Shown here: piece by piece, positions 53,679-62,651 of the stretch
How positions within the stretch are numbered: position 1 is the stretch's first letter
How the letters are laid out: each line of letters begins with the position of its first letter
From: Rhodanobacter glycinis
GTDB taxonomy: Bacteria; Pseudomonadota; Gammaproteobacteria; Xanthomonadales; Rhodanobacteraceae
Length of the DNA stretch: 64,000 nt
Direction of reading: 5' to 3'
Assembly: GCF_900114325.1 (NCBI RefSeq)
Contig: NZ_FOSR01000016.1
Coordinates: forward strand, 1-64,000
Notes under the pieces: generated by a model
Database searches by the model: none
The model's input: only the letters and a program-made list of their open reading frames with translations
Told to the model about the DNA's origin: nothing
Position numbers and translations under genes: made by a program

Positions 53679-54659
53679 TCAGGCGTAACCGCTCAGCGAC
53701 AGGTGCAGCAGCGATTTCATCTCTTCGCGCAGCGGCACCGGCGCCACGATTTCCGCGTCCGGGCCGTACTTCAGCACGTCCATCAGCAACTCCCTGGAAT
53801 TGGAATACGGCAGTTGCAGTTCGTAGCGTCCGTCGGGCAGCCACGTGCCTTTCTGCTGCGAATGCCAGTGTTCGTCGGCGACCCAGCGGGAGGCATGTTC
53901 GGAGAAACGGATGGTGGCCCACGCCTTGGGCGTGCCGGCGAAGATGCCGTAGCTGGAGGCCAGGGTCTGGTCGAGCTGGGCTTCGGCCACGTCGATGGCG
54001 GCGGTGTCTTGCGCGCGTGGTTCGACGATGCGGTCCACCGCGAAGCTGCGCAGCGCCTCGCGGTCGTGGTCCCACACGTCGAGGTACCAGTTGTCGCGAT
54101 AGTGGGTAAGACGCTGCGGCGATACCGTGCGCCGGCTGTCGCTGTTGGTGGTGCGCGCGCGATAACGGAAGCGCAACTGCTTCCGTTCGAGCACGGCACC
54201 GGCCACGGTGCGGAATACCTGCTGGTCGAGCTTGCGTTCGCCCCACGGGATCACCCGGATGCGTTCGATCGGCAGCACCTTGCCGCTGCCCTGGTCGCTC
54301 AGCAGGTGTTCGATGCGCGCCTTGAACGGGGCCAGTGCGCCGGCCAGCACGCCGGGTCCGCTGCGCCCGATCAACTCGTTCAGCGCCAGCAAGGCGGCGA
54401 GCTCGTCGGAAGTCAGCCACAGGCCGGGCAGTTCGAAGCGTTCGGCTTCGCCCTGCTCGTAGCGGAATGCCGCGTGTTCGCCGCCGGCGCTTTCGATCGG
54501 TGCGCCCAGCGCATCGCGCAGGAAGCCGATATCGCGGTACAGCGTGGCGCGCGAGCAGTCGAGCTCGTCCATCAGGCTGGGCAACGGCACGGGATAGCGT
54601 GCCGATTTCAGCACGCGGTGCAGGGTATTGATGCGCTCGTAGCGATCCATGGCAGTCAT
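53679..54659 (-). CDS. WYL-domain transcriptional regulator (YafY-like), 326 aa
   Basis: An N-terminal HTH (LMDELDCSRATLYRDIGFLRDA) is followed by a WYL ligand-sensing domain (QLRFRYRAR, then LTHYRDNWYLDVWDHDREALR) and a C-terminal WCX extension. WYL regulators respond to nucleic acids or nucleotides and often control DNA-damage or defence genes, but many are general. Two possible ATGs (54659, 54650) give almost the same protein. It lies divergent from a membrane protein gene. Confidence 0.9.
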   Translation of the reverse strand: MTAMDRYERINTLHRVLKSARYPVPLPSLMDELDCSRATLYRDIGFLRDALGAPIESAGGEHAAFRYEQGEAERFELPGLWLTSDELAALLALNELIGRSGPGVLAGALAPFKARIEHLLSDQGSGKVLPIERIRVIPWGERKLDQQVFRTVAGAVLERKQLRFRYRARTTNSDSRRTVSPQRLTHYRDNWYLDVWDHDREALRSFAVDRIVEPRAQDTAAIDVAEAQLDQTLASSYGIFAGTPKAWATIRFSEHASRWVADEHWHSQQKGTWLPDGRYELQLPYSNSRELLMDVLKYGPDAEIVAPVPLREEMKSLLHLSLSGYA

Positions 54660-54756
54660 CGGAAGCAGGCTTTGTGTAGCATGGGGACGCCGCGCCGTGG
54701 CTGCAAGCCCGTGCCGGTTGCGCAGATTCCCCCGTTCCCGCTGCCAGAGAGGATGC

Positions 54757-55575
54757 ATGCCCGACGAAATCAGCCCGCCCACCGGATGGGCCGCGACCGT
54801 GTTGCGAGTGCTTGCGGTATGCGGCTATGGCATGTGGATGCTGCTCGGGCTGGGGTTGGCGCTGGGCGTTTACAGCAATGGCCGTGGCGAATCGCTGGTG
54901 CCGCTACTGGTGGGCGCCGTGTTCGCCAGCCTCGGCCCGCTGCTGGCCAGTGTGGGCGTGCCGGGGTTGCGTGACTGGCGCGGCTGGCGGCTGGATTCGA
55001 GCCTGCGTCCGAGCCGCGAGGCGCTGCTGGCGATGCTCACCTACCTGCCGATGCTGGGCGTGGCCGCACTCGCACGTGGCGACAACGATTTCTGGGCTAC
55101 CCGGCTGGTCAGTGCCGTACTGGCCGCCTGCAGTTTCGCCTGCCTGGTGTATGCGGCGCGGGGCCAGCGCCCGCGTCGACGCGGCGGCCTGACCGGGCAG
55201 TTGCCGGTCGATCGGGTGATCACCGCCTGTTACGGCGGCGGCCTGTGGCTCTTGCTGTGCGTGGTCTCGCAGGATCCGCTGGTGCGTACCGGCACCACCC
55301 GCATGTGGATCATCGGCCTGCTGTTGCTGGCCCTGCTGCTGGGCTTGGCGGAAGGCATGCGCTGGCAGTCGGTGGCCGGTCCGGTACGCAGTGCGCCGCG
55401 GCGCTGGCAGCGTCGCTTCATGGCCGCCGTGCTGACTTACGCGGTGCCTTGCCTGGGCTTGTTGCTGACGCATTACTGGGCCGATGCGCGCTGGCTGGTG
55501 TTGCTGGCGGCGCTGTGTTGTGTCGTGGGACGCAGCATCGAGCTGCGCTTGTTCGAAGCCGTATCGGGACGCTAG
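54757..55575 (+). CDS. Uncharacterised multi-span membrane protein, 272 aa
   Basis: Seven or eight hydrophobic spans are arranged roughly in pairs: residues 15-38, 45-66, 88-105, 112-130, 150-170, 178-198, 222-241 and 243-260. Arg-rich cytoplasmic loops lie between them, such as GQRPRRRGG and RSAPRRWQRRF. No motif links it to a known transporter or enzyme. AGAGAGG precedes the ATG at 54757. Confidence 0.75.
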   Translation: MPDEISPPTGWAATVLRVLAVCGYGMWMLLGLGLALGVYSNGRGESLVPLLVGAVFASLGPLLASVGVPGLRDWRGWRLDSSLRPSREALLAMLTYLPMLGVAALARGDNDFWATRLVSAVLAACSFACLVYAARGQRPRRRGGLTGQLPVDRVITACYGGGLWLLLCVVSQDPLVRTGTTRMWIIGLLLLALLLGLAEGMRWQSVAGPVRSAPRRWQRRFMAAVLTYAVPCLGLLLTHYWADARWLVLLAALCCVVGRSIELRLFEAVSGR

Positions 55576-55736
55576 GCGCGTGGCTGCCTGGTCCGGCCGG
55601 CTTCGGCAGACACGGGCGGCAGGTCCGGCTCGCTGGCCGCCAGATAAACGCCTTGCCGGGATTGTTCACGGCGGATTCAAGCCATCCAGCTATGGTGCTC
55701 ATCCAACATTGTTTTAACAATAAGGGACCTTACCCC

Positions 55737-56549
55737 ATGAAAAAGATCCTGCTTGCCAGTCTCGTCCTCGCCTCGCTCGGCTGCTTTGCCGTCCAGGCCC
55801 AGGATGCACCGGGCACCAATGTTCCTGCCAACGGCGACTGGACGGGCTCGGGCGAGCTCGGTTTTGCCTCCACCACCGGCAACACGCGCTCGCAGAACCT
55901 GGACGCCAAGCTGGGTCTGAACCAGGAAAACGCGCAGTGGAAGAACAGCTTCTTCCTCGACGCGCTGCGTTCGAAGAGCCAGGTGAAGGTGGTGAATCCC
56001 GACGGCACCACCTACAAGAAGTACAACACCACCGCCAACCGCTACGACGGCGGCGCGTCGGTGGGCTACAAGCTCGATCCGCGCAGCTACATCGTGGGCG
56101 CGGGCCGTTACGAGCATGACGACTTCGGCGCCAACCGCTGGCAGGCGATCGTCTCGATCGGCTACGGCTATATCGCCCTGAAGACGCAGCGCACCGAGCT
56201 GTCGTTCGAAATCGGTCCCGGTTTCAAGGAATACCAGCCGGCCGACACCACCGTGACGGTGAACGGCGTCAGCCACCCGTACACGCAGGATCGGCAGAAG
56301 GAAGTGGTTGCACGTGGCCTGGTCAACTACAAGTACCGGCTCACCGCCAACACCTCGTTCGAGAACACGTTCCTGATGGAAGCGGGCTCGAAGGACAAGT
56401 ACTTCCAGGATGATGCCGGCCTCAACGTCAGCATGACCAAGAAGCTGTCGCTGAAGGTGGGTTACGAAGTGCGCCATCACAGCACCGTGCTGCCGGGCGT
56501 GAAGAAGACCGACACGCTGGCCACCACCAATATCGTCTACAACATCTGA
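55737..56549 (+). CDS. DUF481 (YdiY-like) outer-membrane beta-barrel protein, 270 aa
   Basis: A signal peptide (MKKILLASLVLASLGCFAVQAQ) is followed by a salt-induced outer-membrane protein fold: SGELGFASTTGNTRSQNLDA near the start, then alternating strands such as RYDGGASVGYKL and FSEN-type turns, ending TLATTNIVYNI. Members of this family are thought to be small barrels. The function is unknown. AAGGGA precedes the ATG in a short AT-rich leader containing TTGTTTTAACAA. Confidence 0.87.
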   Translation: MKKILLASLVLASLGCFAVQAQDAPGTNVPANGDWTGSGELGFASTTGNTRSQNLDAKLGLNQENAQWKNSFFLDALRSKSQVKVVNPDGTTYKKYNTTANRYDGGASVGYKLDPRSYIVGAGRYEHDDFGANRWQAIVSIGYGYIALKTQRTELSFEIGPGFKEYQPADTTVTVNGVSHPYTQDRQKEVVARGLVNYKYRLTANTSFENTFLMEAGSKDKYFQDDAGLNVSMTKKLSLKVGYEVRHHSTVLPGVKKTDTLATTNIVYNI

Positions 56550-56608
56550 CCGGGCGGCAGCGCCTCGTAGATGCCGCCTTGCCGCCGTCAGGCCAGGGCG
56601 ATGCTTTT

Positions 56609-56677
56609 GGAGCCCGCTCGCGGGCGATGCTTTCCCGTGCCCCCGCACCAAGAGCATCGCCCGCGAGCGGGCTCCTA
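56609..56677. repeat. REPIN, family B, copy 4
   Basis: The left arm GGAGCCCGCTCGCGGGCG plus ATGC and the right arm GCATCGCCCGCGAGCGGGCT plus CCTA are inverted around a 23-nt spacer. A partial extra copy (GGGCGATGCTTTTGG) lies just upstream at 56597. It sits between the convergent DUF481 and hemC genes. Confidence 0.88.
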
Positions 56678-56772
56678 CACTCGTTGCTGCAGCCCCAAGG
56701 GGTGCGCCCGGAATGGATTGAACCGGCGCTTGTCCGCGTAGAGCGCGAAAAACCTGTCGCGCATGTATGGCT

Positions 56773-57690
56773 TCAGCCTTCCAGCAAGGCGCGTGCGCCT
56801 TGCGCAAACAGCATCTCGGCGACTTGTAGACCCAGGGCCTCGGGCTGGTCGTGCGTACCGGTGGCTTCGGCCAGCAGCAGGCGACCGGTGGCGGCCTCGC
56901 CGACCATGCCGCGCAGGTGCAGGCCGTGTTCGGCCACCGTGCACCATGCGCCGACCGGCACCGTGCAGCTGCCGCCCAGGGCGTGGTTCATCGCCCGCTC
57001 GGCACTCACCGCCAGGCGCGTTTCGGCATCGTCCAGCACGGCCAGCCGCTCGTGCACCGCGGCGCGCTGCACGCGTGCCTCGACGACAATCGCTGCCTGC
57101 CCCGGGGCCGGCAGCCATGCCGGTGCCACCAGCCGGCTGCGAATGCGCTGGTGCAGGCCCAGCCGTTCCAGCCCGGCGCAGGCCAGCACGATCGCGTCGT
57201 AGTCGCCGTTGTCGAGCTTGGCCAGTCGCGTGCCCACGTTGCCACGCAGGTCGAGCAATTGCAGGTCGGGCCGCGCGGCGCGCAACTGCGCCTGCCGGCG
57301 CAGCGACGAGGTACCTACGCGCGCGCCCTGTGGCAGCGCGGCCAGGTCCGCGGAGGTGTTGCTGACGAAGGCGTCGGCGGGGTCGGCGCGCGGCAGGATC
57401 GCCGGCAGCGCGAAGCCCGCTTCCAGTTCCGCCGGCATATCCTTCAAGCTGTGTACGGCCAGGTCGGCGCGGCCGTCCAGCATCGCCACTTCCAGCTCCT
57501 TGAGGAACAGCCCCTTGCCGCCGATCGCCGCCAGCGGCTTGTCGAGGATTTCATCGCCGCGTGTTGTCATCGGCACCAGTTCCACGCGCAGGTCCGGATG
57601 CGCCGCACGCAGCAGCGACGCCACGTGTTCGGCCTGCCACAGCGCAAGCGCGCTCTGGCGGGTGGCGATGCGCAAGGTGGTGGGGGACAT
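56773..57690 (-). CDS. hemC: Porphobilinogen deaminase (hydroxymethylbilane synthase), 305 aa
   Basis: Polymerises four porphobilinogens in haem synthesis. The N-terminus is [38 protein letters not shown] contains conserved Lys and Asp, [11 protein letters not shown] binds substrate, and [12 protein letters not shown] contains the cysteine that holds the dipyrromethane cofactor. The length is normal. In pseudomonads hemC follows algZ and algR in the same order and direction, as here. A 540-bp repeat cluster separates it from algR. Confidence 0.95.
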   Translation of the reverse strand: MSPTTLRIATRQSALALWQAEHVASLLRAAHPDLRVELVPMTTRGDEILDKPLAAIGGKGLFLKELEVAMLDGRADLAVHSLKDMPAELEAGFALPAILPRADPADAFVSNTSADLAALPQGARVGTSSLRRQAQLRAARPDLQLLDLRGNVGTRLAKLDNGDYDAIVLACAGLERLGLHQRIRSRLVAPAWLPAPGQAAIVVEARVQRAAVHERLAVLDDAETRLAVSAERAMNHALGGSCTVPVGAWCTVAEHGLHLRGMVGEAATGRLLLAEATGTHDQPEALGLQVAEMLFAQGARALLEG

Positions 57691-58230
57691 GGCGACTCCG
57701 CGACGAAACAGGACAGGGCGGTATTGTCGCGCAATCAGCTCACGCCCGCGGGCGACGTGTTGCCGCGCCCGGGAGCCTCGAAGACATCGTCATTCCAGCG
57801 AAGGCTCACTGTTGTCCGGAATAATTTTGAGCCCTGTGGTTCCACATGACTTGTATCGATACCGCACCCTCGCTCGTCATTCCGGCGCAGGCCGGAATCC
57901 AGTAGCCGTATGGCTTGGACAGGCGTGATCGCTACTTGATGACCAGACAGCCGTCTGTTGAAAGGCGCCTCCGGCCTGCGCCGGGATGACGAGCCGGAGA
58001 GGTGGTCGCTGCCAGAAATGGAGTCGCCCCCTTGTTGCATCTCGCGCAAACGGCGCGGGTATTCACTCTCGAACGACATCCCAGGATTATTCCGGACAGC
58101 AGTGAGCGAAAGCTGGAATCCAGCGTCCTTGGTTTTTCAACGGCCTGAAGTCGCTGGATTCCGGCTTGACCGGCCCTTCGGCCGCTGAGAGCCGCCGGAA
58201 TGTCGTATTCAACGGAGTTATGCGGGGCGC
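57691..58230. repeat. Nested inverted-repeat cluster between algR and hemC, 540 bp
   Basis: No gene is seen. The outer inverted pair is 57791-57828 and 58083-58120, each about 37 bp around CTCACTG-TGTCCGGAATAAT with several mismatches. Inside it an inner pair, 57872-57896 and 57970-57994, is related to GTCATTCCGGCGCAGGCCGG. A third pair, near 58113-58125 (CTGGAATCCAGCG) and 58151-58164 (CGCTGGATTCCGG), follows. The stretch can fold as stacked hairpins and looks like a cluster of REP or MITE elements. Confidence 0.75.
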
Positions 58231-58935
58231 CTAGCCCATGCGCAGCAGTTTGCGCACCGCCGGCAGGTTGCGCCGGCTGACTTCGGGGCTGAGATCAGTG
58301 CCGGCGAGACGTGCCAGCACGCGGCCGTCAGGCAGGCTTTTCAGACCAACCAGGCGTGGCGTGGGCACCAGGCAGTTGCGGTGCAGGCGGGTCAGCTGGT
58401 CGGGGTAGGCGTCTTCCAGCTGGCGCAGCGATTCATCGATCAGCAGTTCGCCGCCGGTGTGGCGCACCAGCACGTATTTCTCCTCGGCGAGCAGACAGAT
58501 CACCTCGTCCAGCGCCACGCGCACCTGTTCGCCGCGCACGCGTGCGTGCAGATGGCCGGATGGCTCGCGTGGCGTGGCGTCGAGCCGCTGGCGTGCACGC
58601 TGCACGGCTTCGCGCAGGCGTTCCAGCCGCACCGGCTTCAGCAGGTAATCCACCGCGCCCAGCTCGAACGCATGCAGCGCATGGTTTTCGTAGGCAGTGC
58701 AGAACACCACCTGCGGGCGCGCGCGTCCGGCCAGCCGTGCCGCCAGCGCGGTGCCGTCCAGGCCAGGCATGTTGATGTCCAGCAGCAGCAGGTCGGGCTG
58801 CAGTTCGCCGAGTGCGTCGAGCGCGGCGTCGCCGTCGCCGACACTGCCGGCGATATCCGTGCCGTCGCATTCGCCCAGCAGGGCGGCAAGCCGCGCGCGG
58901 GCCAGCGGTTCGTCATCGACGATCAGTACGCGCAT
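58231..58935 (-). CDS. algR: LytTR-family response regulator AlgR, 234 aa
   Basis: A receiver domain (RVLIVDDEPLARARLAALL, phosphoacceptor Asp in LLLLDINMPGLDG, Thr and Lys in FCTAYENHAL and LLKPVRLERL) is joined to a LytTR DNA-binding domain (VALDEVICLLAEEKYVLVRH, then RLHRNCLVP). This is AlgR, which controls alginate, twitching motility and other surface traits in Pseudomonas. The start overlaps the kinase gene by 23 bases. Gene order agrees with the algZ-algR-hemC cluster. Confidence 0.93.
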   Translation of the reverse strand: MRVLIVDDEPLARARLAALLGECDGTDIAGSVGDGDAALDALGELQPDLLLLDINMPGLDGTALAARLAGRARPQVVFCTAYENHALHAFELGAVDYLLKPVRLERLREAVQRARQRLDATPREPSGHLHARVRGEQVRVALDEVICLLAEEKYVLVRHTGGELLIDESLRQLEDAYPDQLTRLHRNCLVPTPRLVGLKSLPDGRVLARLAGTDLSPEVSRRNLPAVRKLLRMG

Positions 58936-60001
58936 CGTCGTTTCCCCCTTGATTCAACGTGTGTTGCTTGTCGTCCAGCGGCAAGTGCAAACGCACCACG
59001 AAGCGGTCGCCCTGCGGACCGGCCTGCACCTGTGCCCGCGTACCGTAACGGAAGGCGATGCGTTGGCGCACATTGTCCAGGCCGTGGCCATTGCCGGTGC
59101 GCGCCGGCGTGGCGGGCAGCGGGTTGTCGATCACGATGACCAGTGCGCGTGCTTCGCGTCGACCCTGCAGGATCACCTCGCCGCCTTCGCGCAGCGGCTG
59201 GATGCCGTGGCGCACGGCGTTCTCCACCAGCGGCTGCAGCAGCAGGCGCGGCAACGGGAAGTCGCGCGGAAGTTCGTCCAGTTCGCGGCGCACGCGCAGG
59301 CGTTCACCCAGCCGCAATTGCTCGATGGCCAGATAACGCTCCACCAAGGCCAGCTCGTCGCCCAGCGTGCCGTCACGGGTTTCGTGCTGGCCCAGCGCGG
59401 CGCGGAACAGTTCGGAGAGATCTTCGATGGTGCGTTCGGCGGCGGCCGGGTCCACCCGCACCAGCGCAGCCACCGTGTTCATGCTGTTGAACAGGAAGTG
59501 TGGCCGGATGCGTGCCTGCAGCGCCTCCACCTGCGCGCGCGTCACCGCCGCCAGCCGTGCCTGCCACTGCGCCAGCACATAGAAGTAGCGCAACATGGCG
59601 GCGCCGAGCAACGCGGCGATCAGCGCGTTGTCGCCGATGAAGCGCAGGTTGCCGCCGTGGATCAGCTCCAGTTGCAGCGCGCTGTCCATCCAGCGTGCGA
59701 CCGCGCTGGCCAGCACCACGATCAGTACCATCAGCAGCCACACGCCGGCATACGGCCCATAGCCGGGCAGCCGTTGCAGGTACGGCGACAGCTTGCACAG
59801 CGCCACCGCCAGCAGCAGCGCCAGCCATGCCACGAAGGCCATGCCGATGGTGAAGGCGCGCCAGTCACGCGCGCCGTCCGGCGCCAGCCACATCACCGCC
59901 ACGGTGAGCGCGCCGACCACGAACAACGCGAACAGCGCCGGCAGGCTGCAGAAGTCCGGCAACGGATTGCGTTCGGCGCGTGGGCGGGCGGGTTCACTCA
60001 T
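58913..60001 (-). CDS. algZ: LytS-type sensor histidine kinase AlgZ/FimS, 362 aa
   Basis: Four membrane spans in the first 150 residues are followed by the His_kinase domain with phosphoacceptor His in RIRPHFLFNSMNTVAALVR. An ATP-binding domain follows, with LVENAVRHGIQPL (N box) and GNGHGLDNVRQRI (G box). No periplasmic sensing domain is evident. It should phosphorylate the overlapping AlgR. The long overlap indicates translational coupling. Confidence 0.93.
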   Translation of the reverse strand: MSEPARPRAERNPLPDFCSLPALFALFVVGALTVAVMWLAPDGARDWRAFTIGMAFVAWLALLLAVALCKLSPYLQRLPGYGPYAGVWLLMVLIVVLASAVARWMDSALQLELIHGGNLRFIGDNALIAALLGAAMLRYFYVLAQWQARLAAVTRAQVEALQARIRPHFLFNSMNTVAALVRVDPAAAERTIEDLSELFRAALGQHETRDGTLGDELALVERYLAIEQLRLGERLRVRRELDELPRDFPLPRLLLQPLVENAVRHGIQPLREGGEVILQGRREARALVIVIDNPLPATPARTGNGHGLDNVRQRIAFRYGTRAQVQAGPQGDRFVVRLHLPLDDKQHTLNQGGNDDARTDRR

Positions 60002-60028
60002 GCGGCGCAGTATGCCGCAGCGGAAGGT

Positions 60029-60700
60029 TCAGCCGGCGAGCCGCTGGCCCAGCCAGTGACGCAAGTCGGCAATTTCCTCGGCGCAGACGGCGTGGGCCAT
60101 CGGGTAGGTGTGCGCATCCACCGCGTAGCCCAGCGCTTCCAGGCGCGCGCGGGCATCGGCGCCACGCGGCGGCACGACCACCGGGTCGAACGTGCCGTGG
60201 CCCTGGAAGATCGGCGTTGCCGCATTTGCCGCGTTGCGTTCGGCTGCCAGCGAATCGCCCAGCACCAGATAGGTGGACAACGCCACGATGCCGGCTAGCC
60301 GGCGCGGATGGCGCAGCCCGGCCGCCAGTGCGATCGCGCCGCCCTGCGAGAAGCCGGCCAGCACGATGTGCTCGTCCGGCACGCCGCGCGCGTTCTCGCG
60401 CGCCAGCAGCGTTTCCACGGCCTCGATCGAGGCGCGCATGCCGGCCTCGTCCTGGCGCGCGTGCAGCTCGAAATCGGCGATGTCGTACCACGCCCGCATC
60501 GGCATGCCGCCGTTGATCGTCACCGGTCGCGTGGGTGCATGCGGAAACACGAAGCGCAGCGCCGGCCACTCCGGCGCCACCAGCTCCGGCACGATCGGCG
60601 CGAAGTCATGGCCGTCGGCCCCCAGGCCGTGCAACCAGACGATGCTGTGCGTGGGGTTCGACGCGGTTTCGTGTTCGATGGCGGGCAGGAGTTCGGACAT
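60029..60700 (-). CDS. Alpha/beta-hydrolase, carboxylesterase/phospholipase family, 223 aa
   Basis: A member of the acyl-protein-thioesterase-like carboxylesterase family. It shows IVWLHGLGADGHDFAPIVPEL (oxyanion region), the nucleophile Ser in VLAGFSQGGAIAL, the catalytic Asp in GTFDPVVV, and the His in YPMAHAVC. This His context (MAHAV) differs slightly from the more usual MGHSV. It hydrolyses esters of unspecified substrates in the cytoplasm. The ATG is at 60700. Confidence 0.9.
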   Translation of the reverse strand: MSELLPAIEHETASNPTHSIVWLHGLGADGHDFAPIVPELVAPEWPALRFVFPHAPTRPVTINGGMPMRAWYDIADFELHARQDEAGMRASIEAVETLLARENARGVPDEHIVLAGFSQGGAIALAAGLRHPRRLAGIVALSTYLVLGDSLAAERNAANAATPIFQGHGTFDPVVVPPRGADARARLEALGYAVDAHTYPMAHAVCAEEIADLRHWLGQRLAG

Positions 60701-60789
60701 GGCGGGTATCGCTGCAGGGAAACGCACAGCTTAATGCCTTGTCGAAGCCAGCTCTGCCGGGGAGGTTTCAATGCGCCTGAGGCCCGCGC

Positions 60790-60830
60790 GCCTCCCCCTG
60801 CATGCAGGGGAAGGCTGGGAGGGGGGGTAA
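60790..60830. repeat. C-rich hairpin repeat, copy 4
   Basis: CTCCCCCTG-CATG-CAGGGGAAG then GGAGGGGGGG, very close to the unit at 21418-21458. It lies between the esterase and isochorismatase genes. Confidence 0.75.
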
Positions 60831-60898
60831 CCTGGCTTGCCGCAGGGCGGGCTGACCTCGGTCCTCCCTTGCTTCCACACAGTAAAGGGCAGCGAACG

Positions 60899-61558
60899 TC
60901 AGGCTATCGCGGCAGTCGATGCCCGCGCGCGCTGGTGCGAAGCGTGGATGGTATCGCGTTCCGGCAGCGTGCCGTTGGCGACGTGGGCCATCCATTCGTC
61001 GGTGCGCATCACGGCGGCAAAGCGCGACTGCTCCACTACCGCGAATACGCGATGGATCTCCTCGGCCGTGGCGATGCCGGCACGATTGGCGTAGGGCACG
61101 CTGCCGGATGCATCCATCAGAAATTCCACCTGCAGGCCGTTATCGAAGGCGTGCTTGATCGTGGTGTCGTTGCAGTTGTGCGTCATGTAGCCGACCACGG
61201 CGAGGGTATCGATGTCGTGCCTCTTGAGCCAGTCGGCAAGGTCGGTACCACTGAATGCACTGGGCAGCAGCTTGCGCAGGTAGTGGTCGCGCGGGCGGCT
61301 GGCGACCACTTCGTGCAGCTTCCAGCCGTGCGAGTCGATGGCAAACAGTGGCGAATCGGCGGGCGACGTTTCCTGGACCACGATCACCGGAACGCCGGCG
61401 GCGTGCGCGGCATCCATCGCCTTGCCGATGTTCTGCAGCGAGTCGGCTATCGGTGGATATTCGATACGCAAACCGCCGGTCTCGTATTCATTCTGCACAT
61501 CGATAACGACCAGCGCGCGACGTGGTGTGCCCGGATGCTGGGTGTGGGTCTGGCTCAT
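60899..61558 (-). CDS. Isochorismatase-family cysteine hydrolase, 219 aa
   Basis: The catalytic triad of this family can be traced as Asp in ALVVIDVQNEY, Lys in the HYLRKLLPSAF region, and Cys in VVGYMTHNCNDTT. The last is the GYMTHxC signature. Members hydrolyse amides such as nicotinamide, or isochorismate; the substrate here is unknown. The gene is divergent from a GlxA-type regulator gene, 127 bp apart, so the regulator probably controls it. Confidence 0.88.
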   Translation of the reverse strand: MSQTHTQHPGTPRRALVVIDVQNEYETGGLRIEYPPIADSLQNIGKAMDAAHAAGVPVIVVQETSPADSPLFAIDSHGWKLHEVVASRPRDHYLRKLLPSAFSGTDLADWLKRHDIDTLAVVGYMTHNCNDTTIKHAFDNGLQVEFLMDASGSVPYANRAGIATAEEIHRVFAVVEQSRFAAVMRTDEWMAHVANGTLPERDTIHASHQRARASTAAIA

Positions 61559-61632
61559 GGCGATATGTCTCGGATGCTTGGGACGGTTGCCCCGGTGAGC
61601 AAATGATCCGCCGGTGAAGGCCCACTGGAGAG

Positions 61633-61667
61633 TGGCCCAAATGACATAATTAGTTAGAATCGGGCCA
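61633..61667. promoter_or_regulatory. Inverted repeat in the isochorismatase/GlxA intergenic region
   Basis: TGGCCC at 61633-61638 and GGGCCA at 61662-61667 flank an AT-rich 23-bp core (ATGACATAATTAGTTAGAAT). It is a candidate operator and promoter for the divergent pair. Confidence 0.45.
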
Positions 61668-61685
61668 TAAAGCAGGAGTCATGTC

Positions 61686-62636
61686 ATGGCGTTGGTCAAG
61701 GTGGCCATTGCGGCATTCGACGATATCCGGCCGTTTCATCTGTCGGTGCCGTGCGCGGTGTTCGGCGAAGCGGCTGGCGCCGAGCCGTTGTTCGACGTGC
61801 GCGTCTGTGCGGCCGAATCGGGCGAGTTGCGCAGCCATGCCGGTTTTACCATCGGCACCCACCATGGCCTGCGCGAGCTGGAGCGCGCGCAGATCGTGGT
61901 CGTGCCCTCGTGGCGTGATGCACACGAGCCGGCGCCGGCGCCGCTGCTCGCGTCCTTGCAGCGTGTACATCGGCGCGGTGCACTGGTGGTGGGCTTGTGC
62001 CTGGGTGCTTATGTACTGGCTGAGGCGGGCCTGCTTGATGGTCGGCGCGCCACCACGCACTGGCGCTGGACCGAGCAGTTTGCGCAACGCTTTCCGCAGG
62101 TGCAGGTCGATCCGGGCGTGCTGTACGTGGACCAGGGTAACGTGCTCACCTCGGCAGGTACCGCCGCAGGTATCGACTGTTGCCTGCATGTCGTGCGTCG
62201 CGAATTCGGTGCCGAAGTGGCCAATCGTATTGCCCGCACGCTCGTGGTGCCACCGCATCGGCAGGGCAGCCAGGCGCAATACATCGAGCAGCCCGTGTTG
62301 GCTGCAACCAGTGAGGGTCCGTTGTCGAAGACGCTGGGATGGGCTGCGCGACATCTGGACACGGCACATAGTCTCGACTCACTTGCCGCACGCGCGGCGA
62401 TGAGCCGACGCAGCTTCACCCGGCATTTCCGCCAGCACACCGGCACCACCGTAACCCAGTGGTTGCTGAGCCAGCGCTTGATGCTGGCTCAGCGGCTGCT
62501 GGAAACCACCGCGCAATCGATCGAGCGTATCGCTGAGCGCGCCGGTTTCGGTTCCGCACTGTCGATGCGCCATCACTTCAGCGTGGCCTTCAATACGACG
62601 CCATCGATGTACCGACGGGAGTTCCGGGGTGGCTGA
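61686..62636 (+). CDS. GlxA-family transcriptional regulator (DJ-1/PfpI plus AraC HTH), 316 aa
   Basis: The N-terminal two thirds is a DJ-1/PfpI amidotransferase-like domain (VAIAAFDDIRPFHLSVPCAVF, read up to its first 20 residues, and VVGLCLGAYVLAEAG with the nucleophile-elbow Cys). The C-terminus holds two AraC-type helix-turn-helix motifs (LAARAAMSRRSFTRHF and IERIAERAGFGSALSMRHHF). Proteins of this type activate catabolic genes. The divergent isochorismatase gene is the likely target. AGGAG lies before the ATG. Confidence 0.92.
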   Translation: MALVKVAIAAFDDIRPFHLSVPCAVFGEAAGAEPLFDVRVCAAESGELRSHAGFTIGTHHGLRELERAQIVVVPSWRDAHEPAPAPLLASLQRVHRRGALVVGLCLGAYVLAEAGLLDGRRATTHWRWTEQFAQRFPQVQVDPGVLYVDQGNVLTSAGTAAGIDCCLHVVRREFGAEVANRIARTLVVPPHRQGSQAQYIEQPVLAATSEGPLSKTLGWAARHLDTAHSLDSLAARAAMSRRSFTRHFRQHTGTTVTQWLLSQRLMLAQRLLETTAQSIERIAERAGFGSALSMRHHFSVAFNTTPSMYRREFRGG

Positions 62637-62651
62637 CGCAACGCCACCAAG

